Assembly (NCBI GenBank): GCA_017447185.1
Contig: JAFSOC010000015.1
Location: forward strand, 430,209 to 494,208
From: Clostridia bacterium
GTDB lineage: Bacteria > Bacillota > Clostridia > Christensenellales > Aristaeellaceae
DNA length: 64,000 nucleotides
Reading direction: 5' to 3'
Shown: positions 1 through 7,880 of the stretch, one piece after another
Position numbering within the stretch: position 1 is the first letter of the stretch
Layout: every line of letters begins with the position of its first letter
Translations under genes and position numbers: made by a program
Notes under the pieces: model-generated
Told to the model about the DNA's origin: nothing
The model's input: only the letters and a program-made list of their open reading frames with translations
Database searches by the model: none

Positions 1-728
1 TTCCTGAATCGGAGGAAAATGTCTGGCTGTTTGCCCTGAACGTTTACAGTACCGAAGATCAGTTCCTCGCTGAAAAAGTATTCCCCTATATCACGTACAA
101 AAAGACGCTGATTCCCGTTACCTTTGACAGCGCTGTCCCCGAATCCTTTGCAGGCGATGAGCTGACCATCGCCGGTACAACCGTAAAGAATGTGGAAATC
201 CAGTGCCTGGTTACCATGAACGGCGGTGCCTACAACTGGAATAAAACAGTGAAAACCAATGGTACCGGCCGCTTTACCTTCAAGATTCCATTCTCTGATG
301 AAGGCGAATACAACATTGTTCTCGCTTTTGCAAAGAAAGGATTGGATACCCACCGGGAGACGTTTTCAATTTCCCATATCCTGACGGATGAAGCCCGCCG
401 CGTTCAGATCCGCAAATCATCGAAAACAGCCGGTTACAGCGTTCTCGTTTCCGGGATCGGCCAGTTTGTAGGACAGACCCTTCGTTTCAACAATCTCTAT
501 ATCATTTCAGTGGAACAGGTTGGTGACCAGTGGATTGTGGTTGCCGCCGGACAGCAGGTATCTGACAATAAGTATAACCAGATCCTTTATTTCGTTTATG
601 AATCTGATCCGGGATTTACCGCCGGTGACCGCCATACCCTTTACGGAAAATGTACCGGAATGTACAATCTGGAATCTGAGGAAACGGTGGAATCCTATCC
701 CCAGTTTGATCTCCTGCTTTGGGATTGA
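1..728 (+). CDS. 3' part of a secreted or surface beta-rich protein (function unknown)
   Basis: The reading frame is open from position 3 to a TGA at 726-728, so the gene starts left of the window and only about 241 C-terminal residues are visible. The first visible third contains alternating hydrophobic/polar strands of the type seen in Ig-like extracellular modules (around VTFDSAVPESFAGDELTIAG). The last part (from about 420 on) has the pattern of a small OB-like beta barrel (GQFVGQTLRFNNLYIISVEQ). There is no membrane anchor or sorting signal at the C-terminus. I do not recognise a family; placement outside the membrane is an inference from composition. It converges with nth, and the two genes are 32 bp apart. 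Confidence 0.6.
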   Translation, partial: PESEENVWLFALNVYSTEDQFLAEKVFPYITYKKTLIPVTFDSAVPESFAGDELTIAGTTVKNVEIQCLVTMNGGAYNWNKTVKTNGTGRFTFKIPFSDEGEYNIVLAFAKKGLDTHRETFSISHILTDEARRVQIRKSSKTAGYSVLVSGIGQFVGQTLRFNNLYIISVEQVGDQWIVVAAGQQVSDNKYNQILYFVYESDPGFTAGDRHTLYGKCTGMYNLESEETVESYPQFDLLLWD

Positions 729-739
729 TTTTGACAGGC

Positions 740-775
740 AAAAAAGCAGCGCGCGGAATCTTATTTGCGCGCGCT
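740..775 (-). terminator. intrinsic terminator of the asd/folT/nth direction
   Basis: Inverted repeat AGCGCGCG (775-768) / CGCGCGCT (755-748) followed on the minus strand by six T (745-740). The stem overlaps the last codons of nth. It also sits 11 bp past the converging gene's stop. Confidence 0.8.
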
Positions 776-1384
776 TTCGCATATCTCTTTCAGTCCGCAC
801 TCTTCGCACAGCGGGCGCTGGGCCTTGCATATCCGACGTCCGTGCCAGATCAGCCAGTGATGGGCATTCCCCCATTTTTCCCGGGGAATCAGTTTTGTCA
901 TCTGCCTTTCTGTTTCTTCCACCGTCTCAGCCCTGCACAGCCCGATCCGGTTACTGACCCGAAACACATGGGTATCCACAGCGAAAGCCGGAATACCGTA
1001 GGCATTGTAAAGAACAACGTTCGCGGTTTTCCGCCCGACACCCGGCAGCGCTGTCAGAGCTTCCATACTGTCAGGAACCACCCCGCCGTGTTCATCCCGG
1101 ATTTTCCGGCAGGCAGCAATGATGTTGCCTGCCTTGCTTTTGAATCCGCAGCTTTTCACCATCGGATAAAGGTCTTCCTCTTTCGCATCGGCCATGGATA
1201 CAGGGTCCGGATACCTGGAAAACACCGCCGGCGTCACCTTGTTTACCTGCTTATCCGTGCACTGTGCACTCAGCATGGTGGCCACCAGCATTTCATACGG
1301 ATTGGAAAACACCAGCTCCGCCTTTGCCTCCGGATACATCTCCTCGAGGATTTTCAGGGCTTCTTCTTTTTTGGCTTTCGTCAT
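761..1384 (-). CDS. nth: endonuclease III (DNA glycosylase/AP lyase)
   Basis: Base-excision repair enzyme that removes oxidised pyrimidines and nicks the abasic site. The 207-aa product has the helix-hairpin-helix LPGVGRKTA at 113-121 with the catalytic lysine at 119, the catalytic aspartate at 137 (VDTHVFRV), and a C-terminal 4Fe-4S loop with cysteines 186, 193, 196 and 202 in the usual C-x6-C-x2-C-x5-C spacing. I chose the ATG at 1384 because it overlaps the folT stop in an ATGA, has GGAGAG eight bases upstream, and gives an N-terminus (MTKAKK) like that of the E. coli enzyme. An in-frame ATG seven codons earlier (1405) is less likely. It is translationally coupled to the upstream transporter gene. 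Confidence 0.95.
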   Translation of the reverse strand: MTKAKKEEALKILEEMYPEAKAELVFSNPYEMLVATMLSAQCTDKQVNKVTPAVFSRYPDPVSMADAKEEDLYPMVKSCGFKSKAGNIIAACRKIRDEHGGVVPDSMEALTALPGVGRKTANVVLYNAYGIPAFAVDTHVFRVSNRIGLCRAETVEETERQMTKLIPREKWGNAHHWLIWHGRRICKAQRPLCEECGLKEICESARK

Positions 1385-2487
1385 GGATTCGTCTCTCCGT
1401 TCCATGTCATGGTCAGTTCCAGGGATATATGATCGCCGACCGGATTGGTTTCGCTGATGGTCCCTTTGTCCGTTACAGCAGTTCCTGTGCCGATACGCAC
1501 CAATGTATCATCTTTCGAAGCTTTGGACTTGGAATAGCTGTTAAGTGTGGTCAACGTATAATTGTCAGCCTTCCGCTCATCGAATTTCTCCGTGTCAACC
1601 CGGTAAACCGCCAGCTCATAGGTCATTTCCTTTGCACCCACCTTTGACCGGGCACTTTCAATGACGGTAACAGTATTTTCCGCCTTCAGCGTCGGTTTTT
1701 CCGCCACTACCCATTCGTTCATGGCCTGGTTCTTCTTCAACCGCTCCTGTGTTGTGTAGTCAGCGCTGAAACTTTTTGTGTTATAATCGTAAATAAGATA
1801 TCCGGTCAATGCTCCAATGCCGATTACAAGCATCGCACACAGCAGGGCGATATGACGTTTTGTAAAGTCCAGGGCTACCCTCCCTGCGGGATGGAATCCC
1901 GATCGGGCCAACGCAGGAATCATTGCCTTGAAAACGATCATCAGCAGCAGTCCTTCAATGGGCAGCATGATGATGTTCTTAACAATCCGGATCAGCACAA
2001 AAGGATGGTAGGTAGCCAGGTGCAGCACGTCCCTGTAATACAGCACCATGATCGGTTCATTCAGAAGGATGTTGATAAACAGGTTGACACATAATTTGGA
2101 AAGAATCAGCCGTAAAGGCGTGATATCCGTGCTGTAAAGGAAAAGAGCAAAGATAAAGGATCCGCCCATCTCCAGCAGAATAAACGGAAAGAAATATACA
2201 CCGTTCGGTGCAATCAGGTATCCCAGTGAATCTGAAAGCGCACCGCTCAGCAGTCCTACAACCGGACCGTATACCATGGAGCCCAGCGCATTGATAATGA
2301 AACCGAATGAGATGTTCACATCTGTAGCCACCGGAATCCGCAGCGGTTTCATCGCAATCCGCAGGGCTAGGACCAGTGCCGCAAAAACAAGCATCCGTGT
2401 ATTCTTCAGTTCGGAAAAAGCCTGCCGCCAGTATTCGGCGCAGAAAGGTGTGCGGAAATACTTCCGCTGGATCGTGCTTTTAGGCAT
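1381..2487 (-). CDS. folT: folate-type ECF transporter S component with extra C-terminal domain
   Basis: Membrane substrate-binding subunit of an energy-coupling factor transporter. Residues about 30-200 contain the hydrophobic segments and the motif pattern of the FolT/ECF S-component family (LRIAMKPLRIPV, the glycine-rich GPVVGLLSGALSDSLGYL). A further hydrophobic segment lies near 213-235. Unusually, about 130 polar residues follow, ending in beta-like stretches, which are not part of a standard S component (usually about 170-200 aa). The energising ATPases and T subunit are not in the window, so it would use a shared module. Folate specificity is supported independently by the tetrahydrofolate riboswitch at 2561-2658. 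ATG at 2487 has GGAGG nine bases upstream. Confidence 0.85.
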   Translation of the reverse strand: MPKSTIQRKYFRTPFCAEYWRQAFSELKNTRMLVFAALVLALRIAMKPLRIPVATDVNISFGFIINALGSMVYGPVVGLLSGALSDSLGYLIAPNGVYFFPFILLEMGGSFIFALFLYSTDITPLRLILSKLCVNLFINILLNEPIMVLYYRDVLHLATYHPFVLIRIVKNIIMLPIEGLLLMIVFKAMIPALARSGFHPAGRVALDFTKRHIALLCAMLVIGIGALTGYLIYDYNTKSFSADYTTQERLKKNQAMNEWVVAEKPTLKAENTVTVIESARSKVGAKEMTYELAVYRVDTEKFDERKADNYTLTTLNSYSKSKASKDDTLVRIGTGTAVTDKGTISETNPVGDHISLELTMTWNGETNP

Positions 2488-2488
2488 G

Positions 2489-2550
2489 AAAAAAGCCTCC
2501 TTTCAAATCAAACCGTTCCGTTCAGAATGGATTTTGATTCGCAGAGGCTT
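2489..2550 (-). promoter_or_regulatory. expression platform of the folT riboswitch (SD-masking / terminator-like stem)
   Basis: Between the riboswitch aptamer and the start codon, AAGCCTC (2550-2544) can pair with GAGGCTT (2499-2493), extended by AATCAAA with TTTGATT. The 3' strand contains part of the Shine-Dalgarno GGAGG and runs into six T (2494-2489). The stem could therefore act as a terminator or block ribosome binding. The AAGCCTCTGC 5' arm can alternatively fold with the preceding GCAG. Confidence 0.6.
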
Positions 2551-2560
2551 CTGCCGAAAA

Positions 2561-2658
2561 GCAGCGGGATGCGCATTTTCCACCGCACGGCCCCCGGCCG
2601 CTTCGTTCCATGACAACTCCCCGTTCATGAACACTTTACGCGGAAAACGCTACTCTGC
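2561..2658 (-). promoter_or_regulatory. tetrahydrofolate (THF) riboswitch, class I
   Basis: The minus strand begins GCAGAGTAG, continues TTCCGCGTAAAGTG, then ACGAAGCGGC, GTGCGGTGGAA and ends CATCCCGCTGC. These are the conserved blocks, in order, of the THF aptamer (GGAGAGUAG..., UUCGCGUUAAGUG, ACGAAGCG, GCGGUGAA..., GCAUCCGCUCC). P1 is GCAG/CTGC, and TTTTCCGC can pair with GCGGTGGAAAA. The aptamer lies directly upstream of folT. THF binding would be expected to switch off folate uptake. Confidence 0.9.
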
Positions 2659-2711
2659 CTTTACGAATCAGGCAATAACCGTCCGTTCGGATCTTAATCC
2701 GGCCGGGTGGA

Positions 2712-3806
2712 TTATTTTGCAATAATATATCCTTTCCTGCACAGCAGTTCCGCTGTCAGGATACCTCCGCCGGCGGCGCCGCGGATCGTATTATGGCTCA
2801 GGCACACAAACCGCCAGTCGAAGATTTTGTCTTCCCGCAGACGGCCGATGCTTACACCGAATCCATTCTGGAAATCCCGGTCCAGCCGCGTCTGCGGACG
2901 GCTCGGATCCTCAAAATACTGGAGGAAGGGCTTCGGTGCACTGGGCAGTTCCAGCCTTTGCGCTTCCGTCTCGTAGTTTGCCCAACGTTCAAGGATCTGT
3001 TCTTTGGTTACTTTTTTCGCAAACCTCACGGAAACCGCGGCCATATGACCGTCGCTTGCGGCAACCCGCAGACACTGCGCGCTGATGATGGGCTTTTCGG
3101 CGTTTACAATCACTTTTCCGTTACCCTTGTCTTCAACCTGGCCCCACAGCTTCAGCGGTTCATTCTCACTCTTCTCGTCTTCCCCTCCGATATAGGGAAT
3201 CACATTATCCACCATTTCCGGCCAGGTCCTGAAAGTCTTTCCAGCACCGCTGATGGCCTGGTAGGTACATACACTGACCTCTGTAGGCTCAAAATCCATC
3301 AGTGGTGTCAGTGCCGGCACATAGCTCTGGATGGAGCAGTTGGGTTTCACGGCGATAAATCCGTATTTGCTGCCCAGCCGCTTCCGCTGGGTCTCAATCA
3401 CTTCGAGATGAGAAGCATTGATTTCCGGCACGACCATGGGAACATCCTCGACGCCCCGGCAGGCACTGTTGTTACTGACGATCGGCACTTCATGCTTTGC
3501 GTAATTCTCTTCCAGCGCACGGATCTCATCTTTCTTCATATCCACCGCACAGAAGCAGAAATCCACCTTGGCGGCTACTGCGTCAATATCTGACGCATCC
3601 ACGATCTCCATATCCTTTGCGTAGTCGGGAATCGGCCAGTCAAAAGCCCAGCGCTCGCCGACGGCTTCGCTGTATTTCTTCCCTGCGCTCCGGGCGGAAG
3701 CCGCCAGGCACGTCACCTTAAACCATGGATGATCTTTCAGCAGGGAAATGAAACGCTGGCCTACCATGCCGGTTGCACCGATGATACCTACACGATACTG
3801 ATTCAT
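2712..3806 (-). CDS. asd: aspartate-semialdehyde dehydrogenase
   Basis: NADPH-dependent reduction of aspartyl phosphate to aspartate semialdehyde, the branch point to lysine/diaminopimelate, threonine and methionine. The 364-aa product has the nucleotide-binding GATGMVGQ at 10-17 and the active-site cysteine at 157 in KPNCSIQ. This is the PNCS form found in the archaeal/fungal-type branch, which is also common in Clostridia, rather than the E. coli type. A later histidine in AASDGHMAAV is the likely acid/base. I chose ATG 3806, which has GGGAGG upstream and gives the usual MNQYRVGIIGATG start; a longer frame to 3884 would begin upstream of the predicted -10 element. It is followed by folT, probably with partial read-through. 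Confidence 0.93.
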   Translation of the reverse strand: MNQYRVGIIGATGMVGQRFISLLKDHPWFKVTCLAASARSAGKKYSEAVGERWAFDWPIPDYAKDMEIVDASDIDAVAAKVDFCFCAVDMKKDEIRALEENYAKHEVPIVSNNSACRGVEDVPMVVPEINASHLEVIETQRKRLGSKYGFIAVKPNCSIQSYVPALTPLMDFEPTEVSVCTYQAISGAGKTFRTWPEMVDNVIPYIGGEDEKSENEPLKLWGQVEDKGNGKVIVNAEKPIISAQCLRVAASDGHMAAVSVRFAKKVTKEQILERWANYETEAQRLELPSAPKPFLQYFEDPSRPQTRLDRDFQNGFGVSIGRLREDKIFDWRFVCLSHNTIRGAAGGGILTAELLCRKGYIIAK

Positions 3807-3831
3807 ATGATTCTCGACCTCCCATGTAAGC

Positions 3832-3854
3832 AAAAAGCCGCCTCCATCGACGGC
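3832..3854 (-). terminator. terminator-like hairpin in the asd leader
   Basis: GCCGTC (3854-3849), loop of six, GGCGGC (3842-3837), then five T (3836-3832). It lies between the predicted asd promoter and the asd start codon, so it would terminate transcription early unless opened. A second small hairpin, GCGGG-AAT-CCCGC, sits at 3870-3858. Confidence 0.5.
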
Positions 3855-3882
3855 AGGGCGGGATTCCCGCTTTGCTTGATGC

Positions 3883-3912
3883 ATCTTATCATGTTGCCCC
3901 TTCCCCTGTCAA
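3883..3912 (-). promoter_or_regulatory. sigma-A type promoter for asd
   Basis: TTGACA at 3912-3907 and TAAGAT at 3888-3883 with an 18-bp spacer. The predicted start near 3876 leaves a leader of about 70 nt. Confidence 0.65.
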
Positions 3913-4013
3913 CTTTATCCGGCCTTTCGTACAGGCAAAAAACAGGCAGGATTTTCCTCCTGTTATGTTGAAAATAGAAATAAAAATACCCTTCAATCCG
4001 GGAGGTTAATAAA

Positions 4014-4727
4014 ATGAGAAGAATCGATAACTACCTGAAAAATGAAACGGATCAGCCTGTTCAGAACGGAAAAGTGCAGATTCCGCCTTTTGACAAGATG
4101 AGCCTGCATTTTGTCATTCCTCTTGTCAGTTTTTATGCTGTGATCGGCCTGCTGCTACTCCTTCTGAACGATTGGGTCACCAATGTTGCAGCCTGGGCCG
4201 TTGCAGCCGGATTGATACTCTTTGGAGGATGGTTCCTCCTGAGGTACATCCGTTCCGATATTAGAAAACGTCTTGCAGGCGCGGATATGGCCATGGGTCT
4301 TGTTCTGCTCCTGGCAGGAATTCTGCTGATCTGCAGTCCTTCCGATATGCGGGAAGTCTTCCCGAAAATCTGGGGTCTTAGTCTGATCTTCGGCGGATTC
4401 CTTAAGATACAGTATGCCTTTGATGAAAAGAGTGTCAAAGTACAGCGCTGGTGGATTATGCTCATCTTCTCCGCAGTTTCCCTGGCAATCGGCATCCTTG
4501 CCTTGCTGAACAAATCTGTTTTCGGTGATAATCAGCACACTGTCATCGGTATTTTCATGGTAGGCGAAGCCATCCTGGACCTGGTAACCTATTTCCTTCT
4601 CTCCCGCGGCATGAAACTTCATTCCCCTGCAGTTGCAAGCGTCCCTGCAGCTGCCTCTGATCCTGTTCCGGTTTCTGCTCCTGTCCCGCAGCCGGAGTCT
4701 GAATCCACCGTTTCGGAGGACGAATAA
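4014..4727 (+). CDS. DUF308/HdeD-like membrane protein
   Basis: A 237-aa membrane protein with six or more hydrophobic helices between residues 30 and 200, arranged as short helix pairs, as in the DUF308 (HdeD acid-resistance) family. The tail after residue 205 is rich in alanine, proline and acidic residues and is probably cytoplasmic and disordered. GGGAGG lies ten bases before the ATG. Its TAA overlaps the ATG of the sirtuin gene by one base (TAATG), so the two are translationally coupled, but no shared function is known. In the family a role in envelope stress is suspected rather than proven. Confidence 0.75.
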   Translation: MRRIDNYLKNETDQPVQNGKVQIPPFDKMSLHFVIPLVSFYAVIGLLLLLLNDWVTNVAAWAVAAGLILFGGWFLLRYIRSDIRKRLAGADMAMGLVLLLAGILLICSPSDMREVFPKIWGLSLIFGGFLKIQYAFDEKSVKVQRWWIMLIFSAVSLAIGILALLNKSVFGDNQHTVIGIFMVGEAILDLVTYFLLSRGMKLHSPAVASVPAAASDPVPVSAPVPQPESESTVSEDE

Positions 4728-5443
4728 TGAAAAACGAAGCCCTTCAACGTTTTGTCGATGAAGCGGAGCACATCGTTTTTTTCGGTGGCGCCGGTGTGTC
4801 CACGGAATCCGGTATTCCGGATTTTCGCAGTGTCGACGGGCTGTATAACCAGAAATACGACTATCCTCCGGAGCAGATTCTTTCACATACTTTTTTTATG
4901 CATCGGCCGGAGGAATTTTTCCGCTTTTACCGTGATAAAATGCTTCCTCTCGAAGCAAAGCCCAACGCTGCCCACCTGAAGCTTGCGGAATGGGAAAAAG
5001 CCGGCAGAATGACCGGTGTTGTCACCCAGAACATTGACGGTCTCCACCAGGCTGCCGGCAGCAGACTCGTTTTTGAGCTTCACGGCAGTATCCATCGTAA
5101 TTACTGCATGAAGTGCCGAAAATTCTATCCCCCGGAATATATCCGTGACAGCCGCGATCCCGTTCCTGTCTGTTCCTGCGGCGGACGGATCAAACCGGAT
5201 GTGGTTCTTTATGAAGAAGGGTTGGATAATGATGTAGTGGATGGTGCCATCCATGCTATCCGCTCTGCCGATCTCATGATTGTCGCCGGCACAAGTCTCA
5301 CCGTGTATCCTGCCGCTGGCCTTCTACGCTATTTCCGCGGCAGGCGTCTTGTTCTGATTAACCGGGATGCCACAGCCATGGATGCGGAATGTGATCTTGT
5401 GCTTCATGAAAAAGTGGGCGAAATCCTCTCTTCCCTTTCCTGA
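4727..5443 (+). CDS. cobB: NAD-dependent protein deacylase (Sir2 family)
   Basis: Removes acyl groups from protein lysines, consuming NAD and producing O-acyl-ADP-ribose and nicotinamide. The 238-aa sequence has the NAD-binding GAGVSTESGIPDFRS (21-35), TQNIDGLH (100-107), the catalytic histidine 119 (ELHGS) and a zinc site at cysteines 127, 130, 149 and 151. The C-x-C second half is tighter than the usual C-x2-C. Full length for a bacterial class sirtuin. Coupled to the preceding DUF308 gene; the start is the ATG overlapping that gene's stop. Confidence 0.92.
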   Translation: MKNEALQRFVDEAEHIVFFGGAGVSTESGIPDFRSVDGLYNQKYDYPPEQILSHTFFMHRPEEFFRFYRDKMLPLEAKPNAAHLKLAEWEKAGRMTGVVTQNIDGLHQAAGSRLVFELHGSIHRNYCMKCRKFYPPEYIRDSRDPVPVCSCGGRIKPDVVLYEEGLDNDVVDGAIHAIRSADLMIVAGTSLTVYPAAGLLRYFRGRRLVLINRDATAMDAECDLVLHEKVGEILSSLS

Positions 5444-5451
5444 TTTTTCTC

Positions 5452-5480
5452 TTGACAAATCCTTCTCCCTTTTGTATGAT
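5452..5480 (+). promoter_or_regulatory. strong sigma-A promoter for helD
   Basis: TTGACA at 5452-5457, 17-bp spacer, TATGAT at 5475-5480. The predicted transcription start is near 5487, about 95 nt before the helD start codon. Confidence 0.85.
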
Positions 5481-5492
5481 TTGCATCCACAC

Positions 5493-5553
5493 GCTTGCAG
5501 GATCAACAATCCGTAAGCCTCTGCGAATTCACTGATTCCGGCAGAGGCTTTTT
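5493..5553 (+). promoter_or_regulatory. attenuator-like leader of helD with competing hairpins
   Basis: Terminator form: AAGCCTCTGC (5515-5524) pairs perfectly with GCAGAGGCTT (5541-5550), followed by T5. Competing form: GCTT (5493-5496) and GGAT (5500-5503) pair with ATCC (5509-5512) and AAGC (5515-5518). That form uses the first four bases of the terminator arm. The two folds exclude each other, as in transcription attenuators. The hairpins lie inside the transcribed leader. The signal sensed is unknown. Confidence 0.7.
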
Positions 5554-5582
5554 GCTGTCCTTCCCGGAGAAAGGAAAACTAA

Positions 5583-7799
5583 ATGAAATACTCAGTCACG
5601 CTCCCGGATCATCCGGCCGCACCGGAAGAGCATCTTCATCTGCAGCAAACCTGTGATGCCATCTCCCGTGAAATCGCGGAAGTGGAAGCCCTCACCGGCG
5701 CGAAAGCCGGTGTCCATATGGATGTGCAGATGAAGGAAGATCCGGATCAGCAGGAAGAAGTCACGATCCAGCTTTTCCGTCTACAGCTGGACCGTCTTCG
5801 ACAGCTTTCCATGGCTGCCGGGCAGGCCTATTTTGCACGCTTGGATTTCACGCCTGCCGGAGCTTCTCCCGAAATCTGGTATCTCGGCCGCTGGGGAGTT
5901 CTGGATCCCCTCACCTTTGATTCGATCGTGGTGGACTGGAGGTCTCCCGTTGCCAATCTCTACTATTCCGGCCAGATCGGCCCTATGGACTATACCGCTC
6001 CGGACGGACGTGTCACCGGTGAGCTGACCCTGAAACGCATGCTTACCGTACGTGAACAGAATCTTATCAGTCTTTTCGACAGCGGCATTGTCTCCCAGGA
6101 AGCCTATCTGCAGGAAGTTCTCGGTTCTGTTTCAACCGACCGCCTCCGGGAAATCGTTACTACCATCCAGGCGGAACAGAATATTGTTATCCGCCATCCT
6201 CTGACGCAGAATCTCCTTGTACAGGGATCTGCCGGCTCCGGAAAGACCACCATTGCTCTTCACCGTATTGCTTATCTTCTTTACACTTTCCAGAAAACCC
6301 TGAAACCCGAAAACATGATGATTCTGGCACCCAACCCTCTCTTCCTGTCCTACATTTCACAGGTCCTGCCGGATCTTGGCGTCGAAAGGGTTGTCCAGAC
6401 CACTTTTGAAAGCTGGTGCCGGGAAGCTATGGGGAGCCGCATGCCGAAAATACGGCGGGAGAGCCGTCTGGAGAAAAACCTCTCCCTGCCGACGGAAGAC
6501 CGCCTTTCCGCTGGCCGTATTCTGCGTATGAAGGGATCCCTCACATTCATGGAGCAGCTGGAATCCTGGCTGGACAGGCTCCAGACCATTCTCCTCCCAG
6601 AGTACGGTTTTAAGATGGCCGGCGTTGTTCTCATGGACCGTAATGAACTTGAAACGGTTTTCCTCCGGGATCTGCGTCATTTTCCCCTGGAATCCCGCAT
6701 CAGTGAACTGAAAAAGATTATTCGCCGCCGCCTTCAGTCGGCCGTTTCCGCACTTCGCGACCGTTATGCAGAGATGACCGAACAGTTGGTACAGCGTACA
6801 ATTTCATCCATGCCCGAATCTCCGGTCCGCCAGCGTAAAATCAAAGAGCTTTATCTTGCCCGTGACCAGCGCTATGCTGAGATTGACGCCCGCTCCGAAG
6901 AATATATGCGCCATTATCGTGAACGATTCCCCGTTCTGGACCTGCTGTCCCTTTATCGTTCCTTTCTGGAGGAAACTGTTCCGGATCCGGCAGATCGGGA
7001 GCGTCTTCTCCCTGCCGACGGCACGCTGCGTTCCGAAGATCTTCCGGTTCTCCTGCTCCTGTGCCGTACGGTCTACGGGGTCAAAACCAAACCCATGAAA
7101 CATATTGTCATCGACGAATGTCAGGACTTTTCCCCCTTCCAGATTGAGCTGCTGAAGCGCACAAATCCGGCAGCTACCTTCTCTCTCGTAGGTGATCTTT
7201 ATCAGGGGATCCGCGCCGATGAAGGCATTCGAAGCTGGGAGGAATGGCAGCAGCCGATTTTCGCCAATCAGGCTGCCCTCAGCCAGCTAACCGTCAGCTA
7301 CCGCAACACTGTGGAAATTATGGATTTGGCCCGCTCTGTTGCTGCCCGTTATCCAATCCAGGGAATCGTGGAAACCCGTCCTGTCCTTCGGCATGGTGAG
7401 AACCCCCGGATTGTCCCCACTGTGAACGATAAGGAACGTCTTTCCCTGATTGTTGACCAGATCCTCGCCTGGCAGCTGGAGGGCTTCCATTCCATTGCCC
7501 TCATCGAAAAAACAGAAAATCAGGCCCGGAAACTTTCCCGAGCTCTTCCGAACGAACTACATGCTCATCTTCTTTCCGAATCTGACGCTGAATACCGGGG
7601 CGGTGTACTCATTCTTTCCGCAAGTATTGCCAAAGGAATGGAATTTGACTGTGTCGGCATCTGCGATGCTTCTGCGGATAACTTTCCGGAGGATGAGTTC
7701 CTCTGCCGCATTCTTTATGTTCTTATGACCCGTCCGCTTCATCGTCTGACGCTTTGGTATAAAGGCATCCTCACACCTTTTCTGTCAGAAAAAGCATAA
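5583..7799 (+). CDS. helD: HelD-like RNA polymerase-associated UvrD/Rep family ATPase
   Basis: A 738-aa superfamily-1 helicase-like protein. Features in order: an N-terminal helical arm (1-80), the HelD-typical VDWRSPVANLYY (117-128), Walker A GSAGSGKTT (215-223), a long helical insertion (about 330-470), motif II IDECQD near 510, motif III GDLYQG and a C-terminal VLMTRPLHRLTLWY. In Gram-positive bacteria proteins of this type displace RNA polymerase from nucleic acid and can protect against rifamycins; DNA helicase activity is not required. AGAAAGG precedes the ATG. Its own promoter and attenuator-like leader suggest induction by a stress that stalls transcription or translation. I am confident of the family and less so of the physiological trigger. 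Confidence 0.88.
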   Translation: MKYSVTLPDHPAAPEEHLHLQQTCDAISREIAEVEALTGAKAGVHMDVQMKEDPDQQEEVTIQLFRLQLDRLRQLSMAAGQAYFARLDFTPAGASPEIWYLGRWGVLDPLTFDSIVVDWRSPVANLYYSGQIGPMDYTAPDGRVTGELTLKRMLTVREQNLISLFDSGIVSQEAYLQEVLGSVSTDRLREIVTTIQAEQNIVIRHPLTQNLLVQGSAGSGKTTIALHRIAYLLYTFQKTLKPENMMILAPNPLFLSYISQVLPDLGVERVVQTTFESWCREAMGSRMPKIRRESRLEKNLSLPTEDRLSAGRILRMKGSLTFMEQLESWLDRLQTILLPEYGFKMAGVVLMDRNELETVFLRDLRHFPLESRISELKKIIRRRLQSAVSALRDRYAEMTEQLVQRTISSMPESPVRQRKIKELYLARDQRYAEIDARSEEYMRHYRERFPVLDLLSLYRSFLEETVPDPADRERLLPADGTLRSEDLPVLLLLCRTVYGVKTKPMKHIVIDECQDFSPFQIELLKRTNPAATFSLVGDLYQGIRADEGIRSWEEWQQPIFANQAALSQLTVSYRNTVEIMDLARSVAARYPIQGIVETRPVLRHGENPRIVPTVNDKERLSLIVDQILAWQLEGFHSIALIEKTENQARKLSRALPNELHAHLLSESDAEYRGGVLILSASIAKGMEFDCVGICDASADNFPEDEFLCRILYVLMTRPLHRLTLWYKGILTPFLSEKA

Positions 7800-7830
7800 T
7801 GTCTATTCTGTTTATTACATATATGTTTCA

Positions 7831-7859
7831 TTTACATTTCATTTCTAAAATGATATAAT
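7831..7859 (+). promoter_or_regulatory. promoter of the ZorAB-like motor operon
   Basis: TTTACA (7831-7836), 17-bp spacer, TATAAT (7854-7859) with a TG one base upstream of the -10 (TGaTATAAT). Predicted start near 7866, giving a leader of about 168 nt. Confidence 0.8.
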
Positions 7860-7880
7860 ACAATATCTTCGTTTTTGTAT

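Noticed and set aside
5481-5516. Leader peptide TTG-start frame in the helD leader.
   Set aside because: It has no ribosome binding site and begins at or before the predicted transcription start.
5487-5582. T-box or known riboswitch upstream of helD.
   Set aside because: No T-box sequence (AGGGUGGNACCGCG) or known aptamer core; the element is described only as an attenuator-like leader.
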